Under the pieces are notes generated by a model, which saw nothing but the letters and a program-made list of their open reading frames with translations, was not told the DNA's origin and did no database searches. Positions 21,760 to 35,425 of a DNA stretch of 64,000 nt are shown here, piece by piece (position 1 is the stretch's first letter; each line of letters opens with the position of its first letter). The DNA comes from Hysterium pulicare CBS 123377 (taxonomy: Eukaryota > Ascomycota > Dothideomycetes > Hysteriales > Hysteriaceae). The stretch covers positions 38,843-102,842 of the forward strand of contig AJFK01000477.1 of assembly GCA_000467715.1 (NCBI GenBank), read 5' to 3'. The position numbers and the translations under genes are program-made.

Positions 21760-22131
21760 ATGAACAATTCACAATCTCATCCTTCAGCTCGCAAAGGGCT
21801 CCGAAAGGTGCTTCGAAAATGGAGAAACAGACTACAAAAAGATAAAGAGGATAAGACAGAGGAAAATACCTCTTTGAACAACCCTTCTCCTGGGCTCAAA
21901 CGTAAGACGAAGCCTCCAAACCCCCACAAAAGCGGGAGTAGTAAGATAGCTCCTACATCGCGCCGCAATACAGCACCCGTAGACTTCTTCTCCGATGCTA
22001 AGGGCCTCAAGCGCGCTTCGCTTCCAACATCAACCCCAATTCCCAGATCTAGAAGGTTCAGACCTTTCTTATCCTCATCGACTCCTTCTGCACCTCTACC
22101 ATCGAATCATCCAAACAGACGTGCCACTTAG
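21760..22131 (+). CDS. Small basic Ser/Pro-rich hypothetical protein, 3' end uncertain
   Basis: A 123-residue frame starting MNNSQSHPSARKGLRKVLRK, rich in Lys/Arg and Ser/Pro, probably disordered. It has several basic clusters (KRKTKPPNPHK, RSRRFRPF) that could act as nuclear signals. I do not recognise a family. A further open stretch at about 22202-22399 follows a good branch/acceptor (TGACTAAT ... ATATGCAG, ending 22200) and reads VSISKNSPLSTMLISRV. I could not find a donor whose phase joins it cleanly, so the second exon is a suggestion only. Confidence 0.45.
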   Translation: MNNSQSHPSARKGLRKVLRKWRNRLQKDKEDKTEENTSLNNPSPGLKRKTKPPNPHKSGSSKIAPTSRRNTAPVDFFSDAKGLKRASLPTSTPIPRSRRFRPFLSSSTPSAPLPSNHPNRRAT

Positions 22132-22419
22132 ACATTCACCACCGAATCTGAAATAGATAGATGACTAATCGTCTCCTTCTTTTTTCAAACTGATATGCAG
22201 GGATGTTTCTATAAGTAAGAACTCTCCTCTATCGACAATGCTGATAAGCCGGGTTCCCGATACTCTACGCAACAATGACATCATCTCCGACAGACTTCCA
22301 AAACCATGTAGCAATGCAACACGATCAACGCCCATAGCTCCATCTGATACCCCAAATCCGGACAAGGCACGAATCTCAATCGAGCTTCCAGATCCATGAA
22401 CTCCAGTTCTTTCCTTGGC

Positions 22420-22662
22420 CTAACTAGACTTCGCACCTGGCTTTGAATTCGCATCCGACTTTTTCCACTTCTCAGTCATATGGCGCGCCTCTGACAGCTC
22501 TCGGTCTATTGCCGCCATCTCCATTGCATTAGGTTCGCGACTGTCCTCAGCAAACTCAGCCTCCTTTATGCGTTTGTTCTGCGCGACAGCGTCTTCCTTG
22601 TCGGTGGTGTTTGCGATGGAATCGAGGAAGTCGTAGAAGGGTTTGTCGGCTGCGGCGGGCAT
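22420..22662 (-). CDS. Small conserved-looking hypothetical protein (80 aa)
   Basis: A single-exon frame starting MPAAADKPFYDFLDSIANTT, strongly charged and helical. The middle is KRIKEAEFAEDSREPNAMEM and the C-terminus is acidic/basic mixed (ELSEARHMTEKWKKSD). No membrane segment. The compact helix-forming composition and clear start suggest a real small gene. No function is assigned. It diverges from the enolase gene across about 660 bases. Confidence 0.6.
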   Translation of the reverse strand: MPAAADKPFYDFLDSIANTTDKEDAVAQNKRIKEAEFAEDSREPNAMEMAAIDRELSEARHMTEKWKKSDANSKPGAKSS

Positions 22663-23325
22663 AGTGGGATCGACGAAGACGTGGATTTTTCAACGTTGCT
22701 AAGTTTTTTCGTGTCGAGGTATTTCTTTTACTTATAAGAACCAAATCGAGCGGAGGTTTAGAAGAGAAACCAAATCTATATTCACCAGAACAATCTTTGC
22801 TGAGGCGCTTTGAATTTTTATAAAGTGTACGTCATGGTACTGCATCGAAAAGCGACCCACAACATCGGAGAGCTCGGGAACGCTAAAGCCCAGCTATCGG
22901 ATTTTGCCCACAAATCATGAATGGACTTCGACAGTAATCACTTCACATGAACAAAGTGATACTAGAAATTGCCGGGGAATATGATTTCGACCACTAACGA
23001 TTGTTGGCCGGCTTTCAACGGTTTTCGTACAAGATAAGTATCTCCTGATCTAGTTCGGACGTCTCGGGAGGGCTAGCGAGAAGATCGAGCAGTGCCAGCG
23101 AGTGAGGTCAATAATAGTGTATCTCATAAACCCCAGAAGATTCGGAACAGCCCGAGAAATATAATGACGGAATCGTCCTTTTCTATGCCCCTTTTGTGTG
23201 TGTATGTTAAGCAGCGCGTCTAAGAATGATTGTTGACTTTACCACCATTCTAGTAACTTGAATACTACATCTGACGTAATATATAATTGCTGCATCAGTT
23301 CAACCATAAAGCGATAATCGCGACC
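22663..23325. other. Divergent promoter region upstream of enolase
   Basis: About 660 bases shared by the 80-residue-protein gene (-) and the enolase gene (+). No gene or clear regulatory motif identified. Confidence 0.5.
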
Positions 23326-24915
<1,590 letters not shown>

Positions 24916-25124
24916 AATATTGTATGAAGAGCCAGAGCTTTGCATTTTCTCCTCTTCTACTAGCTGTCTACCTACAAATAAAGCATTTGACACAGAAGTT
25001 TACTTGTGGCATCTAGGATCATCCGCAACGACGTACCCTAGAAGCTTGAAAAATAGCTGCGTCTGCCCTGTGCGCCGCGTTGAGGCCAAAAGATGCAATG
25101 ATCCGTAGCGAGGATTCGATAACT

Positions 25125-27369
25125 TTACTCCAGATGCAGTCTCAGTGGTCGAATGCATAAACCGGTGACTCCAAAGACTGATCTAAACGGCCTTCCCTCG
25201 TCATTGATGTACGAAAAATGCCGTTTGTCCATGGCCGTTTGCAGTGACTTGGTGATGCCGTCTTCAAAACCGAATCTTGAGAGCGCCCCTGCATATGCTT
25301 GTTCAAACCATAGTCGCGCACTGAGCCAGTTCTGATACTTCTGATACACGAGGCCAATGGATATGAGCGTCCAGACCGTACGTTCGTCGTCGAAACCAAA
25401 ATGCTTTGTGGCTGTTTCTTCCACTCTAGAGAACATCATCTTGGCCTCGTCTCGAAAACCACCCTTGAGCATGGCTGCGGCAAGTCCCATCATTGCCTCC
25501 AGAACCTCAAGACTCTTGAATTCGTCCTTATTCCATCTGGAGTCATAGCACACTTGATCGAAGATCTTTCTCGAGTCTCTGAACGTCGATATGTTTTCGT
25601 GGGCCTTGCCTAGCTTCTCGTAAAGTCTTAAAAGCTCCGTTCGAGCCTTCAGATGCTGTATACACATCCTCTCGCCATCGCGCTCGCAATATCGTATGAC
25701 TGCTAGCAGAAAACTCTCGACATTCGCGTCTTCGGCCATCACGTACATGCTAGCAGACCTCAAACTAGCGCTGATCGAGCCAGGGCTTCTGTCTACCATA
25801 TCCTCAAATATCAGAGCATTTGGCAACCCATTGGATACAGCAACGGATTCTATGGCATTAGCGGAGGGGTTTACCATGATCTTTGAGCCTTTTTTGGCTT
25901 TGAGATCCGCATCCGTGAGGTCCTTCGCGCGGTCAAGGAAAGCTACTGCGTCGTCACGGCGATTCCAGCCATGCATCAGTTCCGCAACGTACAGAATAAA
26001 TTGCTGAGTTTTCCGGTCGTTGATACCCCAACGCTTAATCAACTTCTGACTAATATCTTCAATAATCTTGTCGGCATCTATTGAACGTTTTTGCTCGGTA
26101 TAGAAAGAAGCTAGTGTATATGCGACCTTGATCGTTGCATCGTGTGTGGGACCCATGATGTGGCTATATCCTTCGAACGCTGTCCGCAGCATGCATTCGG
26201 CAGTAGCGGACTCTCCTCGATCAATACGGTCTTTAGCTGCGTCAAACATAAAGGCAAAATCAGATCTAGATTGACCTTGCCAGGTAAGACGGAGGGTCTC
26301 AGTGCTCGAACTCTCTTTGGTTGGTGAGGGCAAGGGCGATGGCGATGGAACAATATTGACGGGCTCATCTTGAGTCTTTTGAGCTTGTGTATCGATTTGA
26401 ACGGAGGCCCTTGGTGTCAAAGCCTCGTCTTCCTGATTTCCAGGCGTCGTAATCTCGATTCCTGGTGGTGTATCTATGTCTGCGAAATATTAGTGCCATT
26501 GTTCCACGTAGCAAGAGTTCCTATAGAGAAAGGGGTGATGTAAAGTCACACATGGAATGAGATTCTCGTACATATCGCCTCAGATACAACGTCCGCCTTC
26601 TTCAGCCGGCTTGCACTGCGTTCGATCCTTTCTTTACTCCATACTGAACCACCGAACCTGAATTCAGTATCTTTTTTGTCTTCTCTCTTCCTTTTTTCTG
26701 CCTTCTTCAGCATCCATTGGGCATGTTTACTCGGCAGATTCTTTTGCCAACGCCACGCTCTGAATTTCTCTTTATACAATTTCTCGCTGCAAAACTACGT
26801 CAGCACAGAAAAAGAACTATGAGCTCAGGGAGAGCTGACGATGCTTCAAAGTCATGCTTCTCTTTCATTTTCCGCATAGTCTGTTGAAGACTCTCGTTCT
26901 CGTCAAGGTACAATTTCTTGATCTCATCACGATACTTCTCCCAATCCAGGTCGGCATATTTGGATCGTCGGCTCACAGCCCCTGGCGCTTGACTTGGACT
27001 AGTCTCGGAACCCCGTGAAGTCTCTGTGATGCCTGATAATTGAAATGCTTCCAGTCCAGTATTTCCTGTAAACTCAGTGGAGAAGCCAGTTGGGCCTTGT
27101 GTTGATGGTCCGGCTTGAATCTCAGCGAAGAAAGTATTTGGAACCTGGGTAGATTGGCCGGGCTGAAAATCCAGGAATTCAAGGCCGTTGATACCAAAAT
27201 CAGGATCTAGTCCATCCAGAAAAGATAATGGGAAATTATCAACGCCTTGGTCCGAATTGACATGGTCACTCAGATGAGGGTCCATTCCGGCAACGCAGGT
27301 CTGCACTTTGTATTGATAGGGAAAGTCTGAATCTGGATTGACGAGAATGTCTACGAGGTCTTTCATCAC
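25125..27369 (-). CDS. Clr5-domain protein with TPR-like helical repeats
   Basis: Three exons (26840-27369, 26572-26786, 25125-26479) give 699 residues; both junctions fall in phase. The Clr5 domain spans the first intron: YADLDWEKYRDEIKKLYLDE, then ASEKLYKEKFRAWRWQKN. This domain is named after the S. pombe silencing factor and is common in Pezizomycotina, often joined to TPRs. The C-terminal ~400 residues are helical pairs of TPR type (TAECMLRTAFEGYSHIMGP; AAAMLKGGFRDEAKMMFSRV; SIGLVYQKYQNWLSARLWFE). The acidic/Gln-rich N-terminus and Ser/Pro linker look disordered. The start at 27369 is the first Met of a double Met; a later Met is possible. The specific role is unknown; DNA binding or silencing is inferred from the domain. 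It converges on the enolase gene. Confidence 0.82.
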
Positions 27370-28168
27370 AAGGCAAGCCGCCGTGAGTTAATACAGATAG
27401 ATGCCATGACGGAAAATGAGGCGAAGCAATTCGTGATGCCTCGAGCGGCGGAGGTGGCGGAGGGATGCAGTTCTCATTGGTCGGAAAAGGTATCGCGAAA
27501 GGACCCCAAAAGGTACGCAAAAGTTCGGCTGAAGGCACATAAAGTCCCACGCAAAACTGTCGGTCCTGAAAGGTCTCAAGTCTGCATGATTCCGAAAGAT
27601 GAACAATAGGGACGTCGTAATAACACTTTCCTCTAGCCTACTTCGGGAATAGAAATGCTTACTAATGAAATTAGTTGGGTGTACGCTGCGAGTACTTCTG
27701 CAAATTCGTTGTAATACCTAGGTGCTCCAGATAAGTCTTACAGTACAAAATCAAGCATCGACGAAAAGTACGCGAAATCTATCTTCGTCCCATCAAGCTC
27801 AGCAAGATGCATCTTGCAGCCATGAGCGAAGATCATTGCCACAATAGCTGGCTTGTCCGAAGTTTACAAAAGTTCATGAATAGGAAAGCGCCTGGTCTAT
27901 CAGGACACATTCGTTCCGAAGATGAAGAAAAGGTAGTCCTCAATCAAAACTCGGACTGTCCATGGGAGAACAAGCAAAAGATGGATAGCAATATTTAAGG
28001 CCATCGACGGCATCAATCTACTCCTCTCAGGACCATGTCATCACCTTTCAATTTCATGATTGAGATTTCCACCGCTTTTACTGTTGTCAAATCCATCTTA
28101 TTGGCTTCATCCCCTCGTCTCGCTCTTCGACCTGGAGGCAATCACCTTCCCCCAGAATCTTTGGACCA
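27370..28168. other. Intergenic region, no supported gene
   Basis: Divergent spacer between the Clr5 gene (-) and the small two-exon gene (+). Short frames on both strands carry no domain. Confidence 0.5.
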
Positions 28169-28651
28169 ATGGCAACTGGAGGGGTCAATCAAAAGGATGT
28201 CAATCGACCTCGCGCTGCTACCAGAGTAGTAAGTTTTCTGCAAAATATACCTTCAGCTGACCTGAACGAGTTATAAACTTAATTCCTACAGGCTTCCGAT
28301 CACGAAGAGGCACAAAACAATGATAGAGAGTATATCAATGTAGTTCGCGGGTGGTCATCCGATCCAGGCGTTCATCCACGGGGCAGCCAAAACACCACTA
28401 CTGCAAAAAAAATATTTGGGGATGTGCCCTTCATGCTTCAGCGATGGTTGATGGAGGACTTGCGGAGCCAGCCATTTGATACTATAGGCGCGGTAGGCCT
28501 GGAGTACCATCATCGATGTGTAGATCAGGATGCAATGGTAAGAGTTATCAAGAGATCAAACTCCCTCGTATATTTGACGGGAAGCGAGAAGGATCCCGTT
28601 GGGGGCGAGAATAAGGCTGAGAACTGTGGCGTTGGGCAAAAGCCGAACTAG
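28169..28651 (+). CDS. Small two-exon orphan protein (139 aa)
   Basis: Exons 28169-28228 and 28292-28651 join in phase through a 63-base intron with a textbook donor (GTAAGT), branch (GCTGAC) and acceptor (CCTACAG). The protein starts MATGGVNQKDVNRPRAATRV and continues with REYINVVRGWSSDPGVHP, FGDVPFMLQRWLMEDL and IGAVGLEYHHRCVDQDAM. Composition is that of a small soluble globular protein without signal peptide or membrane helix. I do not recognise a family. It lies about 150 bases upstream of the first AAA+ ATPase gene on the same strand. Confidence 0.6.
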
Positions 28652-28799
28652 GCAGCGGGGCGCTTCAGGCATTATCACCACAGCCTGCTCCAGTTTGTAG
28701 ACTCCACAACTATCCACACCATCATCAACAAATATTACGCGTCCGATTCTCTCTTTTAAGATTTTACGGTCCCTCTGATTATGAATCTTGATTCCCGGT

Positions 28800-31508
28800 A
28801 TGTCTGCTCGAAGATCACCACCACCATTTGACTATGGACCACCACCACGCTATGGGCCCGATTATGGACCGCCTCGTAAGTTTATACTTCTTAGGATCTT
28901 ATCATTTCCAGGATTGCGCCAAGATCGATTGTAGACGGATTTAAAAGTGCGAATGTGCCTTTCCTTTCTCAGACATATCTACGTTTGACTGTTACAAGGC
29001 TGAAAAGGCTATATGTCTTTCGAAGATTATTTTCCAGGAAGAGCCTGACTTAAAGAGTACGTTGAACTACTCGCGTTTGGACTCAAATTGCCTTTTCCAT
29101 TCTCGCATCAGTGTATTCCTCGAAGCTGACAGAAGACTGTGCAACGTCGTGGGAATTTGAAGTTTAATTCTGACATGCCCATAAGCACGCAGGTATGGAT
29201 ATGAGCCTGGAGATCCATATGAACGCCGGTATGGATATGAATCTGGGGGTCCATATGACCGCGAACCGCCAAGTGGTCCAAGCCAAGATGGTCCTTTCGA
29301 AGAGGCGGACGACGGAGATGAAGAAGGCCAACTTTGCGAGCTCCACACTTACGAAAGCCGCATCGACGCCCGAGGCGACAGAATCGAGCTTCAGACCGGC
29401 TCCAAGTTCGATTTTGAGCAAGAGAAGCCGCGGAGCTACGAAGCTGCCCTTGTCGTAAGAAAGTATTTTGACGCAAACAAGGTCGTGTACGAAACAGAGC
29501 TCGAAATCAGATCCCCTTACATCAAGAAAGCGCTACGAGAAGTGGTGAAGAATTATCCTGGAATTTATATGTATTCCGGAGGTCCAATCCATATCATGAA
29601 CGAACCACGCTGTATATTCCACTATCGGGAAGAGCTTCGAGCTTACGCAGCGTCTGCTCAGGACCAGCATACCACACAACATGTCAATTTCTGCCTTGAG
29701 TACATGCAGAACACTCTCTCAAGGGAAATTTTCACTTATGAAGCCGCACTACGAAATAGGGATACCGCTCCTGGCCTTCAATACGCTCACCTCTGGATGG
29801 CTTTCAAACCCGGTATATATGTCTATAGTAAATCGGGAGGATTTGACCGGGTTTTCCGCTTGGAGTCCATGGATAAATTAGGTCGCAATTATAATTCTTG
29901 GCGTCTCAATACAAGATATATAGACTGCGATGGGATGAACCTAGGCTTTGTATACAAAGAAATCAGCCTATCGCAGTACGATGGTTATAAACGCATCGAC
30001 CAATTGGAGGCATTTCCCCTGGATTATCATTATGACCGAGACAGGCTTATGCAAGAACTGATAATAAGAGGGAAGTCGTACGTATCCCTTCATGGAATTC
30101 ATTGCCGAACGTATGATGGAATTGCAGAACTTGATTCTACGGCGGATCCAGGTCCCCCGGGGCCCTATTCGTATCGCAGTATGGAGCGGGAATCCCAAAC
30201 GGTATGTGCGAACTTGATCCTCCCCATAGAAAAATAAGCAAGAATAATACGCTAAACAACACTCATTTTGGATAGATCCAAGGTCGGGTTATGATAGACT
30301 GTCATCAGTTCTTCACAAATGTCATGAGGGTCCCTCTATTCCAGCCAGAGAGACTAGTGCCCGGGACAAAGTCACATGTTGAAGGAGACATATGCACAAT
30401 GAAGGAAGAGGATCATCTCATGTGCTCACCTCAGATCCCAGCTTTCTCTTTAGCCGTCAAAAAATGGGGTTACTTCGATGTTTCAAGACTCAAACCAGTC
30501 CAACTCCAAATCGATGCTTTTGATAGTCTAATTCTATCACAGGAGAAAAAGAGAATGTTGTCTTCCCTCGTAAAAGTACATGGCAACAAGGCGCTACACT
30601 TTGATGACCTCGTGAGCGGGAAAGGGAAAGGACTCGTATTTTTGCTGCATGGACCTCCCGGAGTGGGCAAAACCTTTACTGCGGGTAAGATCATCAAGCT
30701 ATATGCCAGAAAATTGTTGATCTTGATATGCTAACATTCAACAGAGAGCATCGCGGACTACACAGAACGGCCACTGTTCACTATTGGAAGTGGTGAACTT
30801 CCTCTTTTTGGGCCCGGGGCAAATAGGACGCTGAACCGAGCCTTGAGTCTGGCAAGGAGGTGGAACGCTGTAGTACTACTTGACGAGGCCGATGTGTTCA
30901 TGCAAGAGCGCGGTCTGCACGAGTTAGATCGAAATGAACTGGTCTCAAGTATGAAAACAGTTACCCCCAATGGAAAGCGATGCTAAATCCATGTCTTAGT
31001 TTTCTTGCACACGCTAGAATATTTCGAAGGCATTCTCTTCCTCACGACAAACAGGGTTGATTCAATTGACCGTGCCTTCAAACCACGCGTTCACCTTTCG
31101 ATATACTATCCGCCATTGTCGGCACAGGCAAAACGTCAGCTATGGGATACTTTCATCATCAAGGGCTGCGCTGAGAAACGGCCGAAATGGCTCAACGGCC
31201 ACTTACTTCAGATGCTGGCAAGGGAAGAAACAAATGGACGCGAGATCAAGAATATCGTTAGCATGGCTCATTCTCTTGCAATCAATGACGAGCGGGAAAT
31301 GATGCCAGATGACATTTTGTCAGCATTGTCCACCTTGAAGTCGTTTGATACGGAATTCAAGATGGGGGGAAGAAAGCCTAAACAAGAGGAGCAGGGGGAG
31401 CATGAGAAGCAGGAGGAGGAGCGGGAGCGGGAGAAGCAGGAGGAGAAAGATGAAGAGCCGCTGAATAAAAAAAGGAAGTTCTCGAAAAGCCCACCTATAA
31501 CCGCTTGA
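28800..31508 (+). CDS. AAA+ ATPase, fungal DUF7025-type (copy 1)
   Basis: Six exons (28800-28875, 28973-29056, 29186-30201, 30276-30684, 30745-30948, 31000-31508) give 765 residues. The order is a Pro/Tyr-rich leader with a duplicated RYGYE-type repeat; an N-terminal DUF7025-like region (IRSPYIKKALREVVKNYPGI ... YAHLWMAFKPGIYVY); and one AAA+ module with Walker A HGPPGVGKT near residue 518, Walker B VVLLDEADVF and sensor-1 GILFLTTNRVDSID. The tail is strongly Glu/Lys-rich and ends with NKKRKFSK, a possible nuclear signal. Family knowledge: expanded in Pezizomycotina, related to mitochondrial Bcs1/fidgetin-like AAA proteins, function mostly unknown. The exon 2 assignment rests on reading frame and splice sites. 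It is tail to tail with a paralogue. Confidence 0.85.
29192..29263 (+). repeat. Two tandem 36-base units coding YGYE repeats
   Basis: Two adjacent near-identical 36-base units encode YGYEPGDPYERR and YGYESGGPYDRE in the N-terminal leader of the first AAA+ ATPase. Differences are mostly single bases, so the duplication is fairly recent or under selection. The preceding exon residues also read RR, matching the unit boundary. Confidence 0.8.
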
Positions 31509-31762
31509 TAACCAGGTAGTGTTTCAAAACTCTTTACCAAGGTAATGATACTCATCATTAACTAAACAAGAGATCTGGGCTCGCTGTATCCTAGTTGTCT
31601 CATCGACTGAAGCGATGAAGGGTATTTCCTCTGAAACGTAGGAACCGTGTCTTCGTTCATTTTCTGCTGTCGATGTATCCATAAAATGAGTTTGATATGG
31701 ATATCCAGATACTCTTAAATACCTCATGTATATGACTAATACAACAAAGAGGGAAATCAGCC

Positions 31763-33777
31763 TCAAAGACCGTCAGCGCCCCCTGGTCTCCTCCTCTCAA
31801 TAGCCAATACCGTATCCACAAACTCCCTCTTCAGTGGCGTTGTCTTCCTAGCCGCCAAAAGCTGACTCGTCTTCAGCACATTCTTGATCTGGCGTCCATT
31901 CAATGCAACGCTGGCCAGTTCATCTAAGTCCTTGTCAGAGAACTCATGCTTCTGCATCAACTTCAAGAAGTTCTCCCAGATATGACGGCGAGAGACGGTA
32001 GTGAGATCTGGATAAGCCATGGAGACGTGGATGCGGGATTGAAATGCCGCATCGATGTTGTCAATGCGGTTAGTCGTCAGGAACAGAATACCTTCGTAGT
32101 ATTCTAGCAGACGCAGGAAGATAGAAACAAGCTTGTTGCGTTCGAGGTCGTGCGTGCTGCGAGCCTCGAGAAAGACGTCGCATTCATCCAATAACAAGAC
32201 TGCATTCCATTTCGCAATCATCTCAAGTACATTTGTTAGTTTCGACTCGACTTGGTTCGGGTCAATACCTAGATCGCCGGCGGACATCATGTATAGAGGG
32301 ACATGCATTTGTTCAGACACACTTTCGGCAGTGAGGGTCTTGCCGACACCGGGAGGACCGCTCAACAGCATGATAATGCCACGGCCTTTGCCTGAGATGA
32401 CATCGTCGAAGGCAGAGCGATTGAGGGTTTGGGATTCGGCGAATGAGAGGATGAGTTCCTTTTGGTCTTCTGGAAGAACGAGAGACTTGAAGGCGTCCTC
32501 GTTGTAGTTGACGTCTTTAATGACGTCGACGTAGAATAAGAGCCATTTCTTAGTCTTTAGAGAGTAGCCGCGGACTCGTGGGGTGCAGATCAGTTGATGA
32601 GCTTCGGTGAGTCGAATACGTTTGTTCTCTTCCTGTTTTCCAAAAGTATATTTGTCTTTGTCTGGTTCAGGAGTCTCCGAATTTTCGGGTTCTGGGGCTC
32701 CATCTTTGGTCTTTAATGGCTCGATGTAACCTACACGGCCAGGCATGAAGCGCCTGAAGGAGTGAGAGTCGATAACGATGCGACCAGAGATCTATTCAGC
32801 GTTAGAATTTTCAATTAGTCTGGGGTTCGGTTGAGTCATACACTGATAGGAACCTCCTTCCCTTCATGATCCCAGGTGATTGCAATACCATCATACTCCT
32901 TATAGTGGCATCCGGCAAGCTGCTCAAACTTCTTACCCCGCTCAATACACAGCTTTTCAAAACATTCTTGGCTCGGAAGACTCGAAAAGGGGAAAGCGGT
33001 CAGGGAAGTGATCTTCGTCGTCCCCATAAACTCCCAAAGCATGATGTGATCGGTAAGCTGGCCGAAATGGCTTCCATTGAAGTCAATCGCAACAACAGTC
33101 AGGCGGTAAGCCTTACCGCAATTGGTCTCAACGTAAGCGCCCTTTCGGAATTCAAGTGCGCCAGGGGCACCCTTATGGGAGTCAGAAAATATGATGGCGC
33201 CCGGTTGGAAAATTGTCCACAGGTGCTCGTATGTGATAACTCCATGAACGACATAGTCTTCAAAGGATCGGATGACATCTTTAAGCTCCTCTTTCAGTAC
33301 AGTGTAAAGGAGTTCAATATGTTCGGTTGTCTTGTCATCCAACTTTTTCTTTCTAAACTCCAGAAATTGGGGCCAACGATGCACAAAAGGCTCAAAGGGG
33401 GCGTTGAACACAAGTCGCTGCAATTGGCAACATATACCTGGGTATCCATCCAAGATTTCCTCGAGAGCATTCTTTAAGTAAGGACTTTGGATAATGAGGG
33501 AGTGGATTTCGTATTTCTTCCTGCTGTCAGGAGATTTCTTATTGCGGATGACAAGCGCGTGCTGTGCTGTTTCTTCATTCTCCGCAGCCTCAACAGCATC
33601 GGCGGGCTCCTTATCTAGCCATGTCCACTCCTTGTTCTTGTCCTGAGGCCCCTGATAGAGGGGCTTGAAGGAGGTGAGAGATCCTTCCGGTGCTAGGTTC
33701 AGTTGAGGTTTCTTCTCTGCAGTGCCATTGACAACGCCATTGGTTGCCCTTTTGGTAGTTCTATTCGTGGGCGCCAT
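31763..33777 (-). CDS. AAA+ ATPase, fungal DUF7025-type (copy 2)
   Basis: Two exons (32842-33777, 31763-32791) join in phase 0 across a 50-base intron and give 654 residues. The N-terminal DUF7025-like region includes IIQSPYLKNALEEILDGYPG and YEHLWTIFQPGAIIFSD, directly alignable to copy 1 (SPYIKKAL...NYPGI; YAHLWMAFKPGIYVY). The single AAA+ module has Walker A SGPPGVGKTLTAE at about residues 457-464, Walker B AVLLLDECDVF, and sensor-1 GILFLTTNRIDNID, and ends ERRRPGGADGL. Compared with copy 1 it has one intron instead of five, no Tyr-repeat leader, and no Glu/Lys tail. The shared intron just before I(S/Q)GRV supports common descent. The biological role is unknown. Confidence 0.9.
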
Positions 33778-35425
33778 GATGAAGATGTGCAGTCAATAAA
33801 TAACTGAAATCGAGAACGAGTAGACTAAATGAAGATATTTTATCCAATCGTGACATTGAAAACTGAATAAACGGCCTGGGTAACTATATAACCTCAGTAG
33901 CTAAAGAAGATAGTGGATCCTCCAAATTGAATTGGGAATTACCAGAAACTATTTATACTTTGGCATAGAATTGAGAGGGGTTTCTAGGCATCAACTTTGT
34001 GACTGGAATACAAATCCACAAATAATCGGTTCCATAATTATTAGGCTGCCGGCACGCCTAGCCTGGGCGAAGCCATCCCCCAGAACCGAAGGATCTGGAG
34101 TACAATAGCTGCCAATTTAGCTTAGAGAGGCCATAAAGGGCTCTGAAACTGCATTGTAGACTATGTAGTACGACTGCAATGCTGTTTGTTAGGCCCTAGG
34201 CTGCATTTTTGCTGCCCAGGTGTTTCTCGGTATGCAAGGCTGATTGGCGTTTCGCCGATCATCGAAGAACGATCTGAAGATGGCAACATGCGGTGCTCGA
34301 AGATGAGCCTGCTGCCTAGGTACAACAAATCGTAGCTAAAACTACTGAGCTGTGTGTCGCTGCGAATGAGGCCTGGAATCACTGCAGCGTATGGCTGAGT
34401 CAAAAGCTGCCTGACGGGAGTCAGAATTGCCACTTCGAAAGGTCGTCCGGATATCGAGGCAATTCATAGTGAGTGTGATCGCGTTTGCAATGACCGGCTT
34501 TTGAAGTAAGTAAATGGGATATTAAGTGAACAAATAGAATGGATGCTTTTCAATAGAGCACCGAAGTTTAGCTGGCGAAAATTCTATCTTGATGGCTTCC
34601 TTATCGATAAGAAACTTCCGTCCTCAGGCGTCACTTCATGAGACTTATTATACAAAAGGATGCCCATTCTGAAGATCGCTTAAGAGAACAAACAACGAGT
34701 TATCCGCCAATGGGTCTTTTGCCTAACTGACCGACGTATGACACAGAAAGCCACTCTATAATCACACAATCTCCTCGCAGACGATAGCGGTAGAGAAGAA
34801 TGCAATATACCGGCTCGCCATGCCTCGTATACCCCTATTCATCTTTATAAAAGCCATAACACGCATGACATTCTAGTGTTGCTGGGTTTGTTCCACTAGC
34901 ATAAGAGCGCACTCCATTCTCAGTCCCATAAGTTCCACGTTGAAATCCAGTATAGTCTACTTTGGCGGAGAGAGACATGCACCGACGCCAGAAGCAGTAG
35001 TGGCTTCTTTCTTGGGGAGACAAGATATTGCTGTGAGTAGGAACAAACGGAATGCGGGAGAAGGGTATTTTATAGATGGAGGCAGTTGGGGAGAAGTAGG
35101 TAGCCCAGCGGCGAGAGAATAGAACGCAAGGACTGTTGCAGCGTGAGAATGGAACCAAGCGGTGAGATAGGGCATGAACAGGTTTTGCACCACGCACATG
35201 GGAGTGACGGGTAGATGACACCATTATCTATCGAATTATGCATTTTCTTATTATTACGAAGAACACAATCATCCACATACCACGCACATAAGTCTACAGG
35301 ATATTGAAAACATAGAAAGCGCCCATATATATGTGCAGAAGAAGAGTAATGGCGCTACAACTTCCCGTAGTGTCGGTTGCGCAAATCCGTGGGATTGAAC
35401 AGAAAAACCAGGGGAAAGACAGCAT
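33778..35425. other. Intergenic region, no supported gene
   Basis: Upstream of AAA copy 2 and downstream of the SPT10-like gene. A minus-strand frame at 34835-35224 (129 codons) and overlapping frames on both strands have no domain and no convincing splice pattern. The left part is AT-rich with degenerate sequence. I see no repeat or RNA gene. Confidence 0.5.

Noticed and set aside
34835-35224. 129-codon minus-strand frame with a possible hydrophobic start and a CHAC motif
   Set aside because: Overlapping frames on both strands are equally open and no splice pattern gives a sensible secreted protein.
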